Shown piece after piece: positions 45,048 to 58,000 of a DNA stretch of 64,000 nt; the first letter of the stretch is position 1; the number at the start of each line of letters is the position of its first letter. The notes under the pieces are model-generated. The model saw only the letters and a list, made by a program, of their open reading frames with translations. It was not told the DNA's origin and searched no databases. The position numbers were made by a program, and so were the translations under genes. Source of the stretch: Ramazzottius varieornatus (Eukaryota > Tardigrada > Eutardigrada > Parachela > Ramazzottiidae); contig BDGG01000009.1 of assembly GCA_001949185.1 (NCBI GenBank), forward strand, positions 1,607,135 through 1,671,134, given 5' to 3'.

Positions 45048-46535
45048 ATGTCCTTGTTGCCAATGTCGACTTCCGAAGCAAGCCCCATGGAGCCGTCGAA
45101 GGCCAAGGCTGAATCGGACACGTTAGAGGAGCTGGTGGGGCTGTTGAAGAGTCTTGCGCCGAAGCATCCCCTGGTTGCCGTAGCGCTCAAGAGTCTGGCT
45201 ACCGCCACCTGCTCAACATCGACACTTACCGCTGTCGCTTCGCACCTTCCCATCGCCACACAACTTCTGCAGATGCTCAACCTGGATGACGAGACACCTA
45301 TTAACCTCAGCAACCAACAGTGTCTGTTGCAGATCATCATCAACTATTCCTCAGCGGACAGGTGGTCCGAAGCGGTCTTTCAGTTAACGCGTGAAAAGAT
45401 GTGTTGCCTTCTCGTTCACCATTCCGATAAAGCTCTCCTCAAGAACTACGCACTGCTGGATAAAGTCTTTGCAGTACTGAGCAACCTGACACGGAAACAG
45501 CTGGACGCCCTGGCGGTGTACAGGCCCATTCCCGAAGAGGATTTGCGGAAGTTTATCGCCATGTTCGACTCTGCCAACTGTGATCCGACCAAGCCTCAAC
45601 TGCAGTTCTTTCCCTCGCTGTTGGTCAACCTCAGCGCGCTCTCAGAGTTCAGAAGGCTTGTGATGGATAAGCAGAGGTTGGTACTCCAGCGACTGCTGCC
45701 TTTCATGGATATGAAGTTCTCCTTGGCTGTCCGCGGTGCTGTTATGCGTCTGGTCCGCAACTGCGTCTTCGACCCAGGTACGAGGAACGAATCAAAGATG
45801 GTGCCAACGAGCAGCCAGCCTTTCAGTCCGCGAAGCCCTTTCGTGCAGTGTCAAGAGGAGCTTCTATGGTTGAAAGGGTTCTGTCAGCTTATCTGTGTTT
45901 GTTAGCTAAAACTGTGGTTAATGCCTTTGTGATGACAACTTTCCTTTGTTGTTGCAGATGACCACCAGTGGCTATTAGGTCCCGACGTCTCTCTACTCGC
46001 CCATCTGCTTCTGCCTCTTGCCGGACCCGAAGACTTTGACGAAGAGGAAAACCACAAGCTTCCCATTGATCTGCAGTATTTACCGGCCGAAAAGCAACGG
46101 GAACCCGATGCCGATTTGCGCATAACATTACTGGAAGCCCTTCTACAGGTACACTACGTTTAGAAGTATCTTCCTCGTCAGCTTGTCTGCGGTCGTTCCT
46201 CAAGTCACCAACCCGTGATACTCTGGCTTACCTCACGGCTTGATCGGCCTGAAACCAGCCTGCCTGCCTGAAACAGTTTGTGGTTTTTTCAGTTATGTTG
46301 CACGGAATACGGAAGAAGCTTCTTGCGGGACAACGGAGCTTATTACATCCTTCGAGAACTTCACGAGTGGGAAAAGAACGCGGCAGCCAGGATAGCCTGC
46401 GAGAACGTGGTCGACCCCCTCATCAGCGACGAACCCGACCAAGCACACCTGAAGGACTTGAAGCAGATCGACATACCCCAGGACCTCGCTCGCAAGTTTG
46501 AAGACATGAAGCGCCAGCTCGCCGAAGATTCATAG
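45048..46535 (+). CDS. HGH1: HGH1 homologue (FAM203; eEF2 folding adaptor)
   Basis: Three exons: about 45048-45778 (ending CCAG|GTACGA), about 45960-46148 and about 46294-46535. HGH1 is an armadillo-like helical-repeat protein that delivers eEF2 to the TRiC chaperonin. Family blocks are FPSLLVNLSALSEFRRLVMD, QRLLPF, GAVMRLVRNCVFDP, then in exon 2 WLLGPDVSLLAHLLLPLAGP and KLPIDLQYLPAEKQREPDAD, and in exon 3 GAYYILRELHEWE and ACENVV. The length of about 380 residues fits the family. The start is uncertain: ATG at 45048 or 45063; the frame is open upstream, but only from a GTG. Confidence 0.9.
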
Positions 46536-48591
46536 TTCTTGTGCAGCAGAACCCGGTAAGTGAAAGAATGGATGGACCTTGCTTTGATTTCATTTCATCA
46601 TTTTCTAATTATTTGATTACTGTATGAATATCGACTAAGCTTCTTGCTGGATGAGTATTTCGTTTTTAAACATCATGGGCTTGTTTGCAGTGGTCTATTG
46701 GACACTTTCTTCTTTGGCATTGGATCAAGGCGAAGCTTCAAGGAGGGTGCCGTTTGTTTAGCCAAGAGATAGCATGAGCATTGCTGTGCTTTCTGAGCTG
46801 TAGCTTGGCTTGTTCAGTGCATACGATAAGCTCTTTCCGGCTAGCCGTATGCTATCGTTGCACACTGCACGTAGCCATTACGGCGACAGGGAAAGGCCGT
46901 AGATTCCGGTGGAAGTAGAGTGCGCGCGTCATGATCGACTGATTACAGCGCAAAGTTGCAGTCTACCCGTACAAGAAATCGAGCAAAGTAGCGCAGTCAG
47001 TTGTACAGTACTGCTTTTCCGATGATGAAGCCAATGCTTCGGTTGCCCATCCACTCGAGCAAGCTAGCGATAACCACGCATCACCATCGACTGACAGCTC
47101 ATAGACTTGTCATGCAGGCTGAATCCTGTATATGCCGTAAAATATGTAGCGGACCACTTTCCGATACGGATTTGCTTGATATCTCGTAGAAGGAAACGCA
47201 TTGCCTGTGACCGACTGCATCGGCTTTTACTGCTGCGTGCGTAGTTTTCTGCTGATAGGGACTGGAAGAAACTCGTGTTGCGGTACGGGTACTTCATGTT
47301 TCTTCCAGAAACAAACCTCCAAGGACAGAGTCCCTCGTAGGGCGTTGAGTTAGGGATATACAGCCAATAATGCTCCGAGTGATGTAGACAAGTTCATCAT
47401 TGGAAAATGGCACTTTTCATTGAAGTTCGAGACATCAAAAGGAAAATGATGTGGGAGAGAGCGGACTTTCGTTAGGTGGTCTTTGTGTCACCACTGGTGC
47501 CACGCCTTGTTTTGCTATGTGGTCAGTAAATCATAGCAATCAAAATCTAGCCGCACAATCTCCCTGATTGGCCGTTCCCCATCGTACTGCACTTGGTAGC
47601 ATTGGAAGCGACGTACGTACGTGTAGGCTGCCATTGTGTCATGGACCAATACGTGAAGACGTCAGAACCGCATCACGTGATTTCCCTGCAGACAAACAAG
47701 GATCACGTGGTCACCAGTTGTGCACTCCATTCGCGTTTCTCAACGCTGTATCCGTGCTGGAAGCAGCAGGCTTTTCAGCATTGCCGTTCCATTCTACCAT
47801 TGCACCAGTCTGCTAACGCTATTTCTACCAGCAAGCTTCGATAAGGAAATTATTGTTGGGAGTTCTACCGTGCTGTCCAAGAGGTAAGTCCCGTACCTTC
47901 CACGAAATTTTGTTCCAGTAATTTCTGCCGGATGTTCGAGGATCCAGTCGTCAGTCCTGTGTCGAAAAAAGCGAAAAAATGGCTGTTGTTCGTGGTTTCA
48001 TTCTTGAACGATTCTGCCAACGCAGAGCCGTTTCAAAAAATGTATTTCTGTATAGGTTTTCGGCTGCGGAGCGAAATTCTCCAATTTTGTAAAATTTTCC
48101 CACAATTGGAATAACATGGTCGTCCAGCACACCAGTATTTTACCGTGTTTATCACATGGGGCTTTCTAGGCTTGCTGGTCGTTGGAGTGCAGCTTTTATG
48201 AGCTTTGGGCTTTTCATAACAGTGTTGTGCTACGAGGCTTACCATTCACAGCCGCAGAAGCGAGCTAGACCAAGACGCTAGACGAGCAGCACTTTGTGCA
48301 TGAATCGATAGCAGCTGTCGAAGCTTGAACGAGATAATTTGGTCCGTTAGTACTACTGCGCCACTTGACGGAGGTAGAGCGGGTCTCGTGCCACGTGCTC
48401 GGGTAGTTGATTGATGGATTACCGTGGATCGGTTCGATTGTAGCTGGCGCCACCATCGCACTAGCTTGAAATTGGGCGCGTTTATAGGGGAGACTGTAGG
48501 CAGTTTGGCATTTTTCGAGCTGGTTCTGGCTTCATATCCTGGACTGTGTCCGGTTTACTATTTGACGCTTTTCATTCCAGGTTTATTCACC
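46536..48591. other. Intergenic, 2 kb, no gene recognised
   Basis: No domain-bearing frame. It contains scattered CACGTG (E-box) sites near 47675 and 47705 and, just before the HMGB start codon, a CATTCCAG acceptor-like site (about 48573-48580) that may end a 5' UTR intron. Confidence 0.45.
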
Positions 48592-49705
48592 ATGGCTCGT
48601 GGGAAAGGAAAGGATGACAACAAGCCGCGCGGGAAAATGTCGGCTTACGCCTTTTTCCTCCAGGTATATTCCAAAGTGAGATCTTGAATTCCAGGTTACA
48701 ATGAGCGGTGCTTAACCTTCCTCATGATGTCCTACAGATCTGCAGAGAGGATCACAAGAAGAAGCACCCGAATGACCAAGTTAACTTCGCAGAGTTTTCG
48801 AAAAAGTGTGCCGAAAAGTGGAAGGTACGTCGAACCCTGACAAACTGTGAAGGAAGTAATGGAAAGGTACTGCTGTTATCTAGAGCATGTCAGACAAGGA
48901 GAAGAAGCGATTCCACGACCTGGCAGCTGGCGACAAGGTTCGGTACGAGAAGGACATGCAAAACTACGTTCCTCCCGAAGGCAGCAAGGGAAGACGGAAG
49001 AGGCATAAGAAGGATCCCAACGCACCCAAACGAGCCCTGTAAGTATCGTACCATCTTCCTCCTTGGTACTCCCTGTACTGTGTATGAAGCTCGTGGTGTG
49101 CTAATCTGACAGCGTCATTATGCCTGTTCTGCTAGGTCCGCATTTTTCTGGTTCTGTAACGATGAACGATCCAAGGTGAAGGTTCCCGGATCCACCATGA
49201 GCGTGGGCGACGTCGCGAAAGAACTGGGCAAACGGTGGGCTTTGGTTCCTCCGGATGCCAGAGCGCGCTATGACCAGTTGGCAGCCAAGGACAAGGAACG
49301 ATACGAAAGAGTACGTGAGCGTTGTGAAGTTAGGAGCTCGACAAATAAAGCTGATCCGATTGTTTGCCCAAGTGGCGCACATTGTCAATGGTTTTGGCTG
49401 GCAGCGTGCGCCACTTGGGAGATGTTTTGGTCGAGTTTGGTTTTGGAGCTTCCAGGCACGATAAGGTACATGGCAGCTCAATATTTTTCGTGTTCGCAGG
49501 ATACCAAGGCTTACAAGCTGTCGCTTGCGCCGGGTGGAAAGCAACGCGCACAAGCCGGTGCATCGAAACCTCAAGCAGCACAAGCAGTAGCTGAAGACGA
49601 TGACGACGTACGTATCCTCTTGCTTCGTACTCCGTATGGGGCAAATGCAAGGTGAGCTTTTTGTTGCAGGACGAAGATGAGGACGAGGAAGAGGATGACG
49701 AATAG
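48592..49705 (+). CDS. HMGB: HMGB-type protein with two HMG boxes and acidic tail
   Basis: Six exons starting at ATG 48592; the last ends with the stop at 49705. HMGB proteins bind and bend DNA non-specifically in chromatin. Box A spans exons 1-3: [14 protein letters not shown], then [25 protein letters not shown] and [14 protein letters not shown]. Box B begins [20 protein letters not shown] and continues [12 protein letters not shown] and [12 protein letters not shown]. After an Ala/Gln/Gly-rich linker the protein ends in an acidic tail ([16 protein letters not shown]) shared by two tiny exons, the arrangement of vertebrate HMGB1/2. Intron 4 (49311-49499) carries a hairpin MITE. The gene converges on the RAD54B-like gene. 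Confidence 0.94.
49333..49453. mobile_element. Hairpin MITE, family 1, copy a (HMGB intron 4)
   Basis: Arms centre on CCCAAGTGGCGCAC (about 49367-49380) and GTGCGCCACTTGGG (about 49407-49420), with weaker outer pairing from GGAGCTCGAC to GTCGAGTT...GGAGCT. It is the same family as the copies in SPT6 and NOP9 introns. Confidence 0.7.
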
Positions 49706-50030
49706 GCTGCTGGTTGTTAACCGTGTCGAAGATTGTTGCGAGCCGTTGTTGGGAGAACTGTCGAGTGTTCTAGTTAGTCCTACATGTTTTCTCATGCACT
49801 CTATTCCAAACCACAGTATAGTTGACACTTTTGTGTTGCCTCTTGCACAAACGCAACCTTTACTAGTGTACATATCCATAATGCTATCGAACCTAGACTT
49901 CTCTCGGCTAGTCTGTCTTTACTCTGTAGCTTTTCGACGTCCTGATTTTACGTTTTTTCCGAACTTGTGCCGCTACTCAGTAACGAGGCACTTTTTCCTA
50001 AAAAAATTGTTATTCTGAGATTCAAACTAT

Positions 50031-50067
50031 AATAAAATCCTGGTACTCAGTGCAAAAGTCTTTTATT
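50031..50067. promoter_or_regulatory. Back-to-back poly(A) signals between convergent genes
   Basis: AATAAA on the plus strand at 50031-50036 suits HMGB (stop at 49705). AATAAA on the minus strand at 50062-50067 suits the RAD54B-like gene (stop at 50150). The two signals are about 25 bp apart, so the 3' ends of the two transcripts probably meet or overlap. Confidence 0.55.
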
Positions 50068-50149
50068 GTCTTCATCGAGAATGTTTAAGATAGATTGCGT
50101 ACATCGTGTGATTTTGGAAGAGGGAAATCAGGGGAAAAAAATCGTTCTA

Positions 50150-50911
50150 TTACTCGTTCAAATAGTCGCCCGATTCATAACTCTTGTCTGAAATCCCTTC
50201 CATGACTTCAATCTCCTTGGAGCCAACGATGAACTGCTGCCCAGATTCCAGCTCGTTTACGTCTTGAATACTAACGTGGAGTTTTCTGGCGACCTCTTTA
50301 CCTCCGTTGTTCTTCACAACGTAAGTGTTTCTGTTCTCGACAATCAGTACGCCCTGGTCTTCCCACTTCTTGTGTTTGCGCGAACTAGGAACTCCATACA
50401 TCACTCTCCAATAGCGAAAGGAGGGAGGTTTCTCTGCTTTTGACGCTGACAAGTTCTTGCTCCGTATGCCCAAGGATGATCGAGCATTCGTCGAAAGACT
50501 TCTCTGGTTCGACGAGGAGGAACTGTTTTCGCCTGCAGGGCGTTTATGATCGGGAGACATGATGTGGAAGTTCTTCCTATAGATGGCTTTCCGCTTCCTT
50601 TCAGCTACCTCTTTGTCCATCACCACGTCTGCGGTGTACTGTAGTTCCGCGTGAGGAAGAATGGGGCTTACGAACATCACCGAATCAGCAATTACTTCGC
50701 CCGCACCTTCGGTAGCCTGTTCGTTCGCGTGGCAGAATCCACAGGAAGACCCACATTCGCGCGGAGGAAGGGCTCCCCTTAGTAGCCCTACGACCGCGGA
50801 AAATGCACGACACTGAAATGAAACTGCATGGGATATTGCACTCATAGCTTTTCTTGACCACTGGTCACCTGAACTGGATAGTAGAGGCACAGTGCAATTA
50901 ATAGACTGCAT
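50150..50911 (-). CDS. Stand-alone RAD54B N-terminal-domain protein
   Basis: An open frame of 253 residues from ATG 50911; an inner ATG at 50560 (MSPDHKR) would give 136. The C-terminal part (about 165-250) matches the domain found before the helicase in RAD54B and at the start of ZGRF1: FRYWRVMYG, SSRKHKKWEDQGVLIVEN, GKEVAR, GQQFIVGSKEIEVMEG, ending ESGDYLNE and a stop. RAD54B is a Swi2/Snf2 DNA translocase in homologous recombination. Here no helicase can follow, because HMGB occupies the downstream sequence. A Ser-rich stretch (about 125-150) precedes the domain. The residues before about 110 have no recognisable feature. It may be a true single-domain protein or a split or degenerated RAD54B. 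Family match good; function unknown. Confidence 0.65.
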   Translation of the reverse strand: MQSINCTVPLLSSSGDQWSRKAMSAISHAVSFQCRAFSAVVGLLRGALPPRECGSSCGFCHANEQATEGAGEVIADSVMFVSPILPHAELQYTADVVMDKEVAERKRKAIYRKNFHIMSPDHKRPAGENSSSSSNQRSLSTNARSSLGIRSKNLSASKAEKPPSFRYWRVMYGVPSSRKHKKWEDQGVLIVENRNTYVVKNNGGKEVARKLHVSIQDVNELESGQQFIVGSKEIEVMEGISDKSYESGDYLNE

Positions 50912-52048
50912 TTGTGAAGAAAAACTGCACCTACCTCAGGTGCTGCCTGCATCTCGTGAAGTCCGGGATCGAAACAGCTGGCGTTTTTATTGGGAATCTC
51001 TGCTGAAGTGGCAACTGAAGACGCACTTGTAGCTCTCCTCCGGGCTACGGGTTAGGGTTTCTTTGTGCAAACTGCAAAGCGACAGCGACCATTCCCCTTT
51101 AGGCCTTGCGGTAGCCAAACAAGAGCAGCACACAAGTAAAACCAAGTTAACCAACGACGAAGACGAAGGGAGAATAAACTTGATCTCGGGTTGTCCTTCA
51201 CATGGATGATGGATCTCTCAATTAACACAAAAGGAAACTTCCGGCGTACTTCCGGGCTGAATCAAATGGGCAAGCGGCAGAGTAGATCAGTAAGGCGCGG
51301 GCCGCGCAGCCAGATAACATCATATGGAACGGGAATGAAACTAAAGAATATCTAAAAACGACCAATCAGCAAAAGAGTTTCCGAAATGGGCAATCTTGAT
51401 TGGCTGATTGAAGACAATTTTCTGTTTGTTTCCGCTCCATACTTCCCAGACTTACTGATCTATGTCGCTGGCCCAAATATTTGATCAATCAAGGAACACA
51501 TAATGCTGTGGCATGGGGCAATGGATATTCGCAATTTCACTCTTGTCAAACGTCGTCCTTCCATATTTCGGATTATTTCCATCATTGACAACCGGATTGA
51601 CATCTGGACATCTGGATCTTTAGGACGGCGGGTTCTTTGAGCCATCTTCTACAGCTGCCAGCAGCACTGTGCAGCACCCTTTCTGCACACGTCGCATCGG
51701 ACGAAACGCGGATCCGTCTCGGAAGTCTGAGCAGACCACAGCGTGAGTTGTTTATTACCATCATTGAGTCATTGTCCCGACTATTATCTCCTGTCGAAAC
51801 TTGTGGGCTGTTGATTCAGAGCTGGCTGAATTGTAGAAGGTAAGGCGTTGTTGCTTTCTCGAATGTAATAGAGTCTGGGATTTTTACAGGAGCTAATTTG
51901 ATCGCCAATGCAGCATCCGCAAGCGTGGGCTGAAGGGTGCTGACTGTATGGTTGACCATGTTGTTGTAATTGCGTAGCTCTGCTAGGCAGTGGAGGGATC
52001 GATCTCAAGTTCACTTCGGCTTAGGCTTTTGATTTTCAGTTTTTGAAG
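50912..52048. other. Divergent intergenic region (RAD54B-like - / SPT6 +)
   Basis: About 1.1 kb without a supported coding feature. A short plus frame at 51637-51843 has no homologue I recognise. It presumably holds two promoters. Confidence 0.45.
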
Positions 52049-55000
52049 ATGGCACACTTTCTGGATGAGGAGGCCGAAGTTACCGACGAAGAGGAAGAAG
52101 ATAACCTGACGGGGGAAGATGAGGATCTGGGACCACGAAAGAAGAGTGCCAAGAAGAAAAAGTCTCGCGATCTGGACGATACGGACGAAGAGGAGGAAGA
52201 GGAGGATGAAGAAGCACAGAGGGCGGAGATGGCCGACTTCATTCAAGATGAGCCAGACGAACCGGCCGAAGACGAAGGTGAAAGCAGGCAGAAACGCAAG
52301 CGCTCGGAAGAACCTGAAGACGAAGATTTGGAGGATGAAGACTATGACTTGATCCGCGAAAACTTGGGTGTTGAGGTAAGTCGATGCCAAATTCCTTCCT
52401 ATGGACATCGTACTTTTTTGGTACTTTCGTTGTGTAGGTGAAGAAAGTGAGGAGAGTACGGACGATGGCGGATGACGACGATATGGACGATCGAGACGCC
52501 ATCGCTGGACAGCTCTTTGATGGGCAAGAGGAGGACCTGGGCGAAGCAGCCGCCCAGAAGAATCGTCAGCAAGAGCGTGCTCAGTCACGTCCCTATGCCA
52601 GCGGCGAAGATGACATGGGGGAAGATGAGGAAGAGGGCTCCGACACGGATTCCTTCATTGTCGACGACGAAGGCAAGCCCATTCACAGCCAGAAGAATCG
52701 ACGAGGTCCCCGCTTGTACGCTGATGCTATGCTGCAAGAGGCACAAGACATCTTCGGTCTGGACTTTGATGTCGCCGACCTGGAAGATAACGAAGACGAG
52801 TACGAAGAAGATGGCGAGGTAAGCCTTGGCGAACAAACTAAACAGTCGGTAGTTTACTGACTCGGTCTGCTTATAGTACGAAGAGGAAGATGAAGACGGC
52901 AATCCAGTCAAGCTGTCCAAGAGGAGAAAGCCTCGCAAAAGCGTCATGGATGTCTACGAACCGACGGCTTTGGAACATAGTCTTCTGACACAACGCGATA
53001 ATGAAATCAAGATTGCCGACATTCCGGAAAGGTTGGGACGTACGACCTTTCAGCATATTCAGAGAGGATAAGCTTACTTCAAGCTGGTGGCTTTTTTAGG
53101 TTTCAGCTTCGAAGTATCCCTGTAGAGCCTCCAGCTCCGCCGGAAGAAAGGGCGACGGCGGAACTGATGGACGAAGCCCGCTGGATTGTGCGGGGAATGT
53201 TTGAAGAGGGATACACCTATATGAGCGATCAAGTGCGTACTTCCTTTTGCTTGTTGAACTGTGGCAGTTTGTCATATTAATACGTAATGTTTAATGTCTG
53301 GTTGGGATGTGTACTGTAGGGAACGGTGAAGAAGACGTTGGAACGTTTGGCAGGAGTGTTGGCGCCGCCGCCTCCTAAGCCGACCGTCGATGAACGGGGA
53401 AACCTTGTGCCGCCTCCGGAGCCTGACAAACTGTCAGCTGAGGCTCTGGCTGCCCAAGAGAAGGAAAAGATGGAACAGCGCATTGCTAAGACGAAAGATA
53501 TCCTGGACTTTATCCGCAATCACTTTCTCGAGGTACAATAAGTATCTTGGCCTGCTTCATAGTATTATGCTATTTCCGATTGGACGACAGTGCACCATGA
53601 CTTACTTAATGGTCGTAGGACCGATTCATCACCACCTATCGGAAAGAGTACTATTTCCCCGTGCTGAACGGCGAAGAGATTCGGGAGATTTACGAGCGCG
53701 ATCTCTTGTGGATGCAACTGCAACGACGGAGAAACAACTTGGTGAAGCTGATGCTGAAGATGCAAGAGTACCTGAGAAGGTACCGCTTGGACAACCCCGA
53801 GATCTTTGAAGGTGCGTCCAAGTGGACCCTTTCGGCCTTGACTCTGCAGCAGGCGCTAAGGTTGTGTCCATTCTTCTGGTAGACTGGGACGAAGTGACGG
53901 ACGAAGCTGTGGACGCAGCTCGGAATGCCTCTTCCATGGAAGAGCTAGCTGACATTTTTGTAGAGTTCAAGATGAAGTACGGTCGTCACATGCCCTCTGT
54001 CCAGAAGACTATCACCACCAGGAAAGAGAGTGTGGAAGGGCTGGACGAGTCTCAGGCTATGATGACGCAGATTGCCGACGCCGATGCTTCCGCGGCTGAG
54101 TTGAACGCCGATACGCCCACTTCGGCAGACTTGACCATGAAGCGAGCGCGACGGACTGACCCCTATGTCCTGTGCAAACAAGCCGGACTAGGTAAGGCAG
54201 ATATATATTCAACGGGAAAGGCAGGAAACATCAGTCTGTTTTATCCATTTTTGCAGATAAGTTCGTGGCCAAGTATGGAATTACCGCCGAGCAGATCGCC
54301 CTTAACTGCACACAGGAATTCAACGTCTATCAGCCGGAACAGGAGTCCTTGGACCCCGAAGCTCTAGCTGAAGAATTCAAGTCGACGTAGGTTTTGTTGC
54401 ATCAATGATTGGGAGTGTGGTTGAATGAGGATTCTGACTGTTGTTAGGAGGTTCCCCACTTCCGCCGATGTCATCCAGGGTTCGCTGTACATGCTAGCCT
54501 CGCTGCTGGCTAGGAATGCCCAGTTCCGTCGGGTGGTGCGCAAACGCTTCCGCAAACAGGCTGTCGTCAACATTCAGTGCACCTCTCGTGGCTTCAAGGT
54601 TAGTAATTCTTCCGCTGGGTTGGCCAGAATGTGGCCTTGGCATGTGCAAACTCGAGAGAGTTGTTTTCGACAACCTGCATACAGATGGTCGCACCTTCGG
54701 CACGGTGTGTCGGTATGCAGGAGGATACAGGGTGTGTTCTGTGAAGCCTAATGGTGTAAATCTTCTTGTTCCATCTAGGAGATCGATGAGAACCATCCGT
54801 GCTATCCTTTCAAGTGGCTGAAAGACAAGCCCATTGCTACGTTGACCGATGATCAGTACCTGCGGATGGTGCAGGCCAAGAAAGAAGGGCAGCTGGAGAT
54901 GACGCTGGCAATGCCCAAGATTGGCGAAAACTCTGACGGCTTGCCGGTCGGACAAGACATGTACCTGCTAGAGATCGCCCAGTGGATGACAGTGGTAAGT

Positions 55001-58000
55001 ACCACCACTATCTAGTCACCCGCTGAATTTCTCAACCAATTTTGCAAGCCGGGCAAACAAAGCCGAGCAGATCGGTTTGCCAAGTGGCGCACTCTAACAA
55101 TGAAAAGGCGCGCCACTTGGGGATTTGATCTCATCTACAGTAGTTTATCCGTCCAAATCCCAGTGATATTGTCATAATTTTGTGCGATCGGGGATGCAGG
55201 ACGAGGAACGGAAGGCAACGAAGGAATGGAACGATCTTCGCATCAAGGCAGTGGAGAGAGCACTGCAGACCTTCCTGTACCCAGCCTTCGAGAAAGAGGT
55301 TCATGAGAAGCTGCTGGAAGAAGCCAAGCTGTACGTCAAGGTGTGCATTCGCGGCAAACTGTTCGACTGGCTGAATGTGGCTCCCTACGCCTCTCTGCTG
55401 GAGAAGCAAGAGAAGGAGGAAAAGGAGGCTGGAGAAGAAGGACCTTGGGACCTTTCTAGCGGCGTTCGAGTCATGGGCATCGCTTTCGAGGATAGCTTGT
55501 ACGTATCTCTTGTATTGCAGTGATACTGTGTCAGACTTGGTGACGTTGCTGTCTTTGTAGCGAGGCACCAGGCTTCGCTGCCGTCGTTGACTGTTTTGGA
55601 GACCTGATCGACTCGGTCAAGATTCCCACCATCTGTAAGCGCCAAGGCACCATTCGCGTCAACCCGGACGACATTGACAAAATTATCGCGCTGCTGCGCG
55701 ACAAGAAGCCCCATGTGGTGGCGGTGGCGGCCGAAGCTCGTATCGCCCTCGACATCAAGGAGGCTTTACAACGTGGGTCCATACTTGTATCGACATCTTT
55801 TGCTGACGGCGTCGTACAAGCCTTTGTCTTTGACAGAGAAAATTGCCCAGCTAAAGTTGGAAGACAGATTAGGGTCGCGAGATATCCCCGTGGAGATAGT
55901 GGACAACCTGGTTGGTCTGCTGTACCAGAACAGCGAGACTGGGCGGATGGAGTTCCCGCAGTTCGCCCATACTCAGCGGCAAGCCATCTCTGTTGCTCGA
56001 CGGCTCTTGGATCCTCTCTTGGTCTTTTGTCAGCTCTTCAACATGGATGACGACCTGCTGAACCTCAACTTCCATCCACTACAGGTATATGCCATACAAG
56101 AGCTGAAGTGTAGAGTGTCAATTGCTGACCGTCTTGTGTATAGGCTCACTTGTCCAAAGACGAGTTCCGCCGAAGTTTGGAGGTTGAGCTGGTGAAACGT
56201 GTCAACGAAGTGGGCGTGGACATCAACGAGTGCTCTTCACATCCGCTGACGCACGGGCCCACACTGCAGTTTGTCTGCGGTCTGGGCCCCAGGAAGGCCC
56301 AACATCTCTTTCGCATCATCAAGTCCAACAACGGTGTCATTGCCAGTCGTAACCAGCTGGTTATCACATGCAAACTGGGCCCCAAGGTAGGCGGGACACT
56401 TCAACTTGCTGGGTGCTGGTCCAGTTCCGTGCTGGATGTCCAGTGGGCTGGTTGTAGGTCTTTGTCAACTGCGCCGGTTTCATCAAGATCAATGCCAGCG
56501 AGTTGAGTGACTCGGTGGTGGCCGATCAGTATGTTGAGCCGCTGGACGCCTCTCGTGTCCACCCGGAAACGTACGATTGGGCCAGGAAGATGGCCGTGGA
56601 CGCCCTGGACTACGATGACTCGGTCGATGGAGCCAACCCTAGTGAGGCACTGCAGGAAGTGCTGGAGAAGCCCGGCTGCCTGATGGAACTCAACCTGGAT
56701 GCCTTCGGTGACGAACTGGAGAAGCAGAACTTGGGCAACAAGCGCATCACCCTCTACGAAATTCAACAAGAACTCCACGAACGATTCCGAGAAACTCGCT
56801 TGCCCTATACTTCCCCCGATGATGCCACCGTCTTCTCCATGATCGTCGGAGAATCCATCGACGACTACAGAATAGGCAGACTGATGACGGTGACGGTAAG
56901 TCGCTGTGGCAAAGGCAGCACGTCGGCCACACCTCTGTGTGCTGACGTCGCTCAGGCTAATTTGGGGGTGGCTGGCTTACCGATTATGGCCGAACTGGTC
57001 TTCCTGTTACGCTTCAATAAGTGACTGTGGTTTCAGGTGCTTAATTTCCGTTACTTTTGGAAGAACAGAAACCCCGACCACTTCCCTCCGGACTATCAGA
57101 ACAGAGGGCTAGGCTTGATGGTTCCAGCGAAAGCAGCCGCCGTAGAAGGAGGGGGTAAGGCGGGCGACACCGACTGGTTCTGCCCCAAGTGTCGACGACG
57201 GGGCTTCGAGACCAATCAAGATGTCTTCGACCATATGAACCCAGGCATCCCCACCTTCGACTGTCCGGGCATCATGGACGCCGTCTCGGTGAGGCTGGAC
57301 AATGGCGTCTTTGGCAAAATTGTCCTGGAGAACCTCAGCGACCGACGGGTAGTCTTTCCACAGGAGCGAGTCAAGGTAAGTACTGCTCCACATCAAGCTT
57401 GATTGCACTGCCCTAATTTCGATGGCTTGCTTGTAGGCTGGAATGGCTATCCACGCGCGTTTGCTGCATTTGGAGCCAGCAAAGTTCCTGGCTGAATTCA
57501 CTTCCAAGACGTCGGACCTGGTCGACAACGAGAACCGCTTCAAGCCAACCAAGGACAAGCACTACGACTACGCTGCTGAGAGCCTGGCGGTGGAACGGGA
57601 AAACAAGAAGCTGAACCAACTGGCTCCTAAGCCGTAAGTGTTTTCCTTCAAGGTAGGAGCTCGGCCAACAACGTCGACAAGATCAGCTGGTCAAGTGGCG
57701 CACGGTGTCAGCCATAATGACAGATGCCATGCGCCACTGGAGAAAGCTGGCCCGGCTCCAGCTCCAATACTGTACAGCAAGAGCAAAGTGTGGCGTATGA
57801 CTCTGTTGGACTGTGCTTTGACAGGACATTCTTGAAGAGAGTCATTGCGCATCCAGCCTTTAAGAACATCAACTACGAGGAGGCCGAGAGGTACCTGAAG
57901 AACGCGGCCCCTGGTGAAGCCGTCATTCGGCCCAGCAGCAAAGGCAGCAACAAGCTGACCGTGTCCTGGAAGGTGGCCGAAGGCATCCTGGACCACGTCG

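Noticed and set aside
51983-52588. Minus-strand hydrophobic frame of about 200 codons resembling a membrane protein
   Set aside because: It is antisense to the acidic GAG/GAC-rich N-terminus of SPT6, which reads as Phe/Leu/Val on the other strand.
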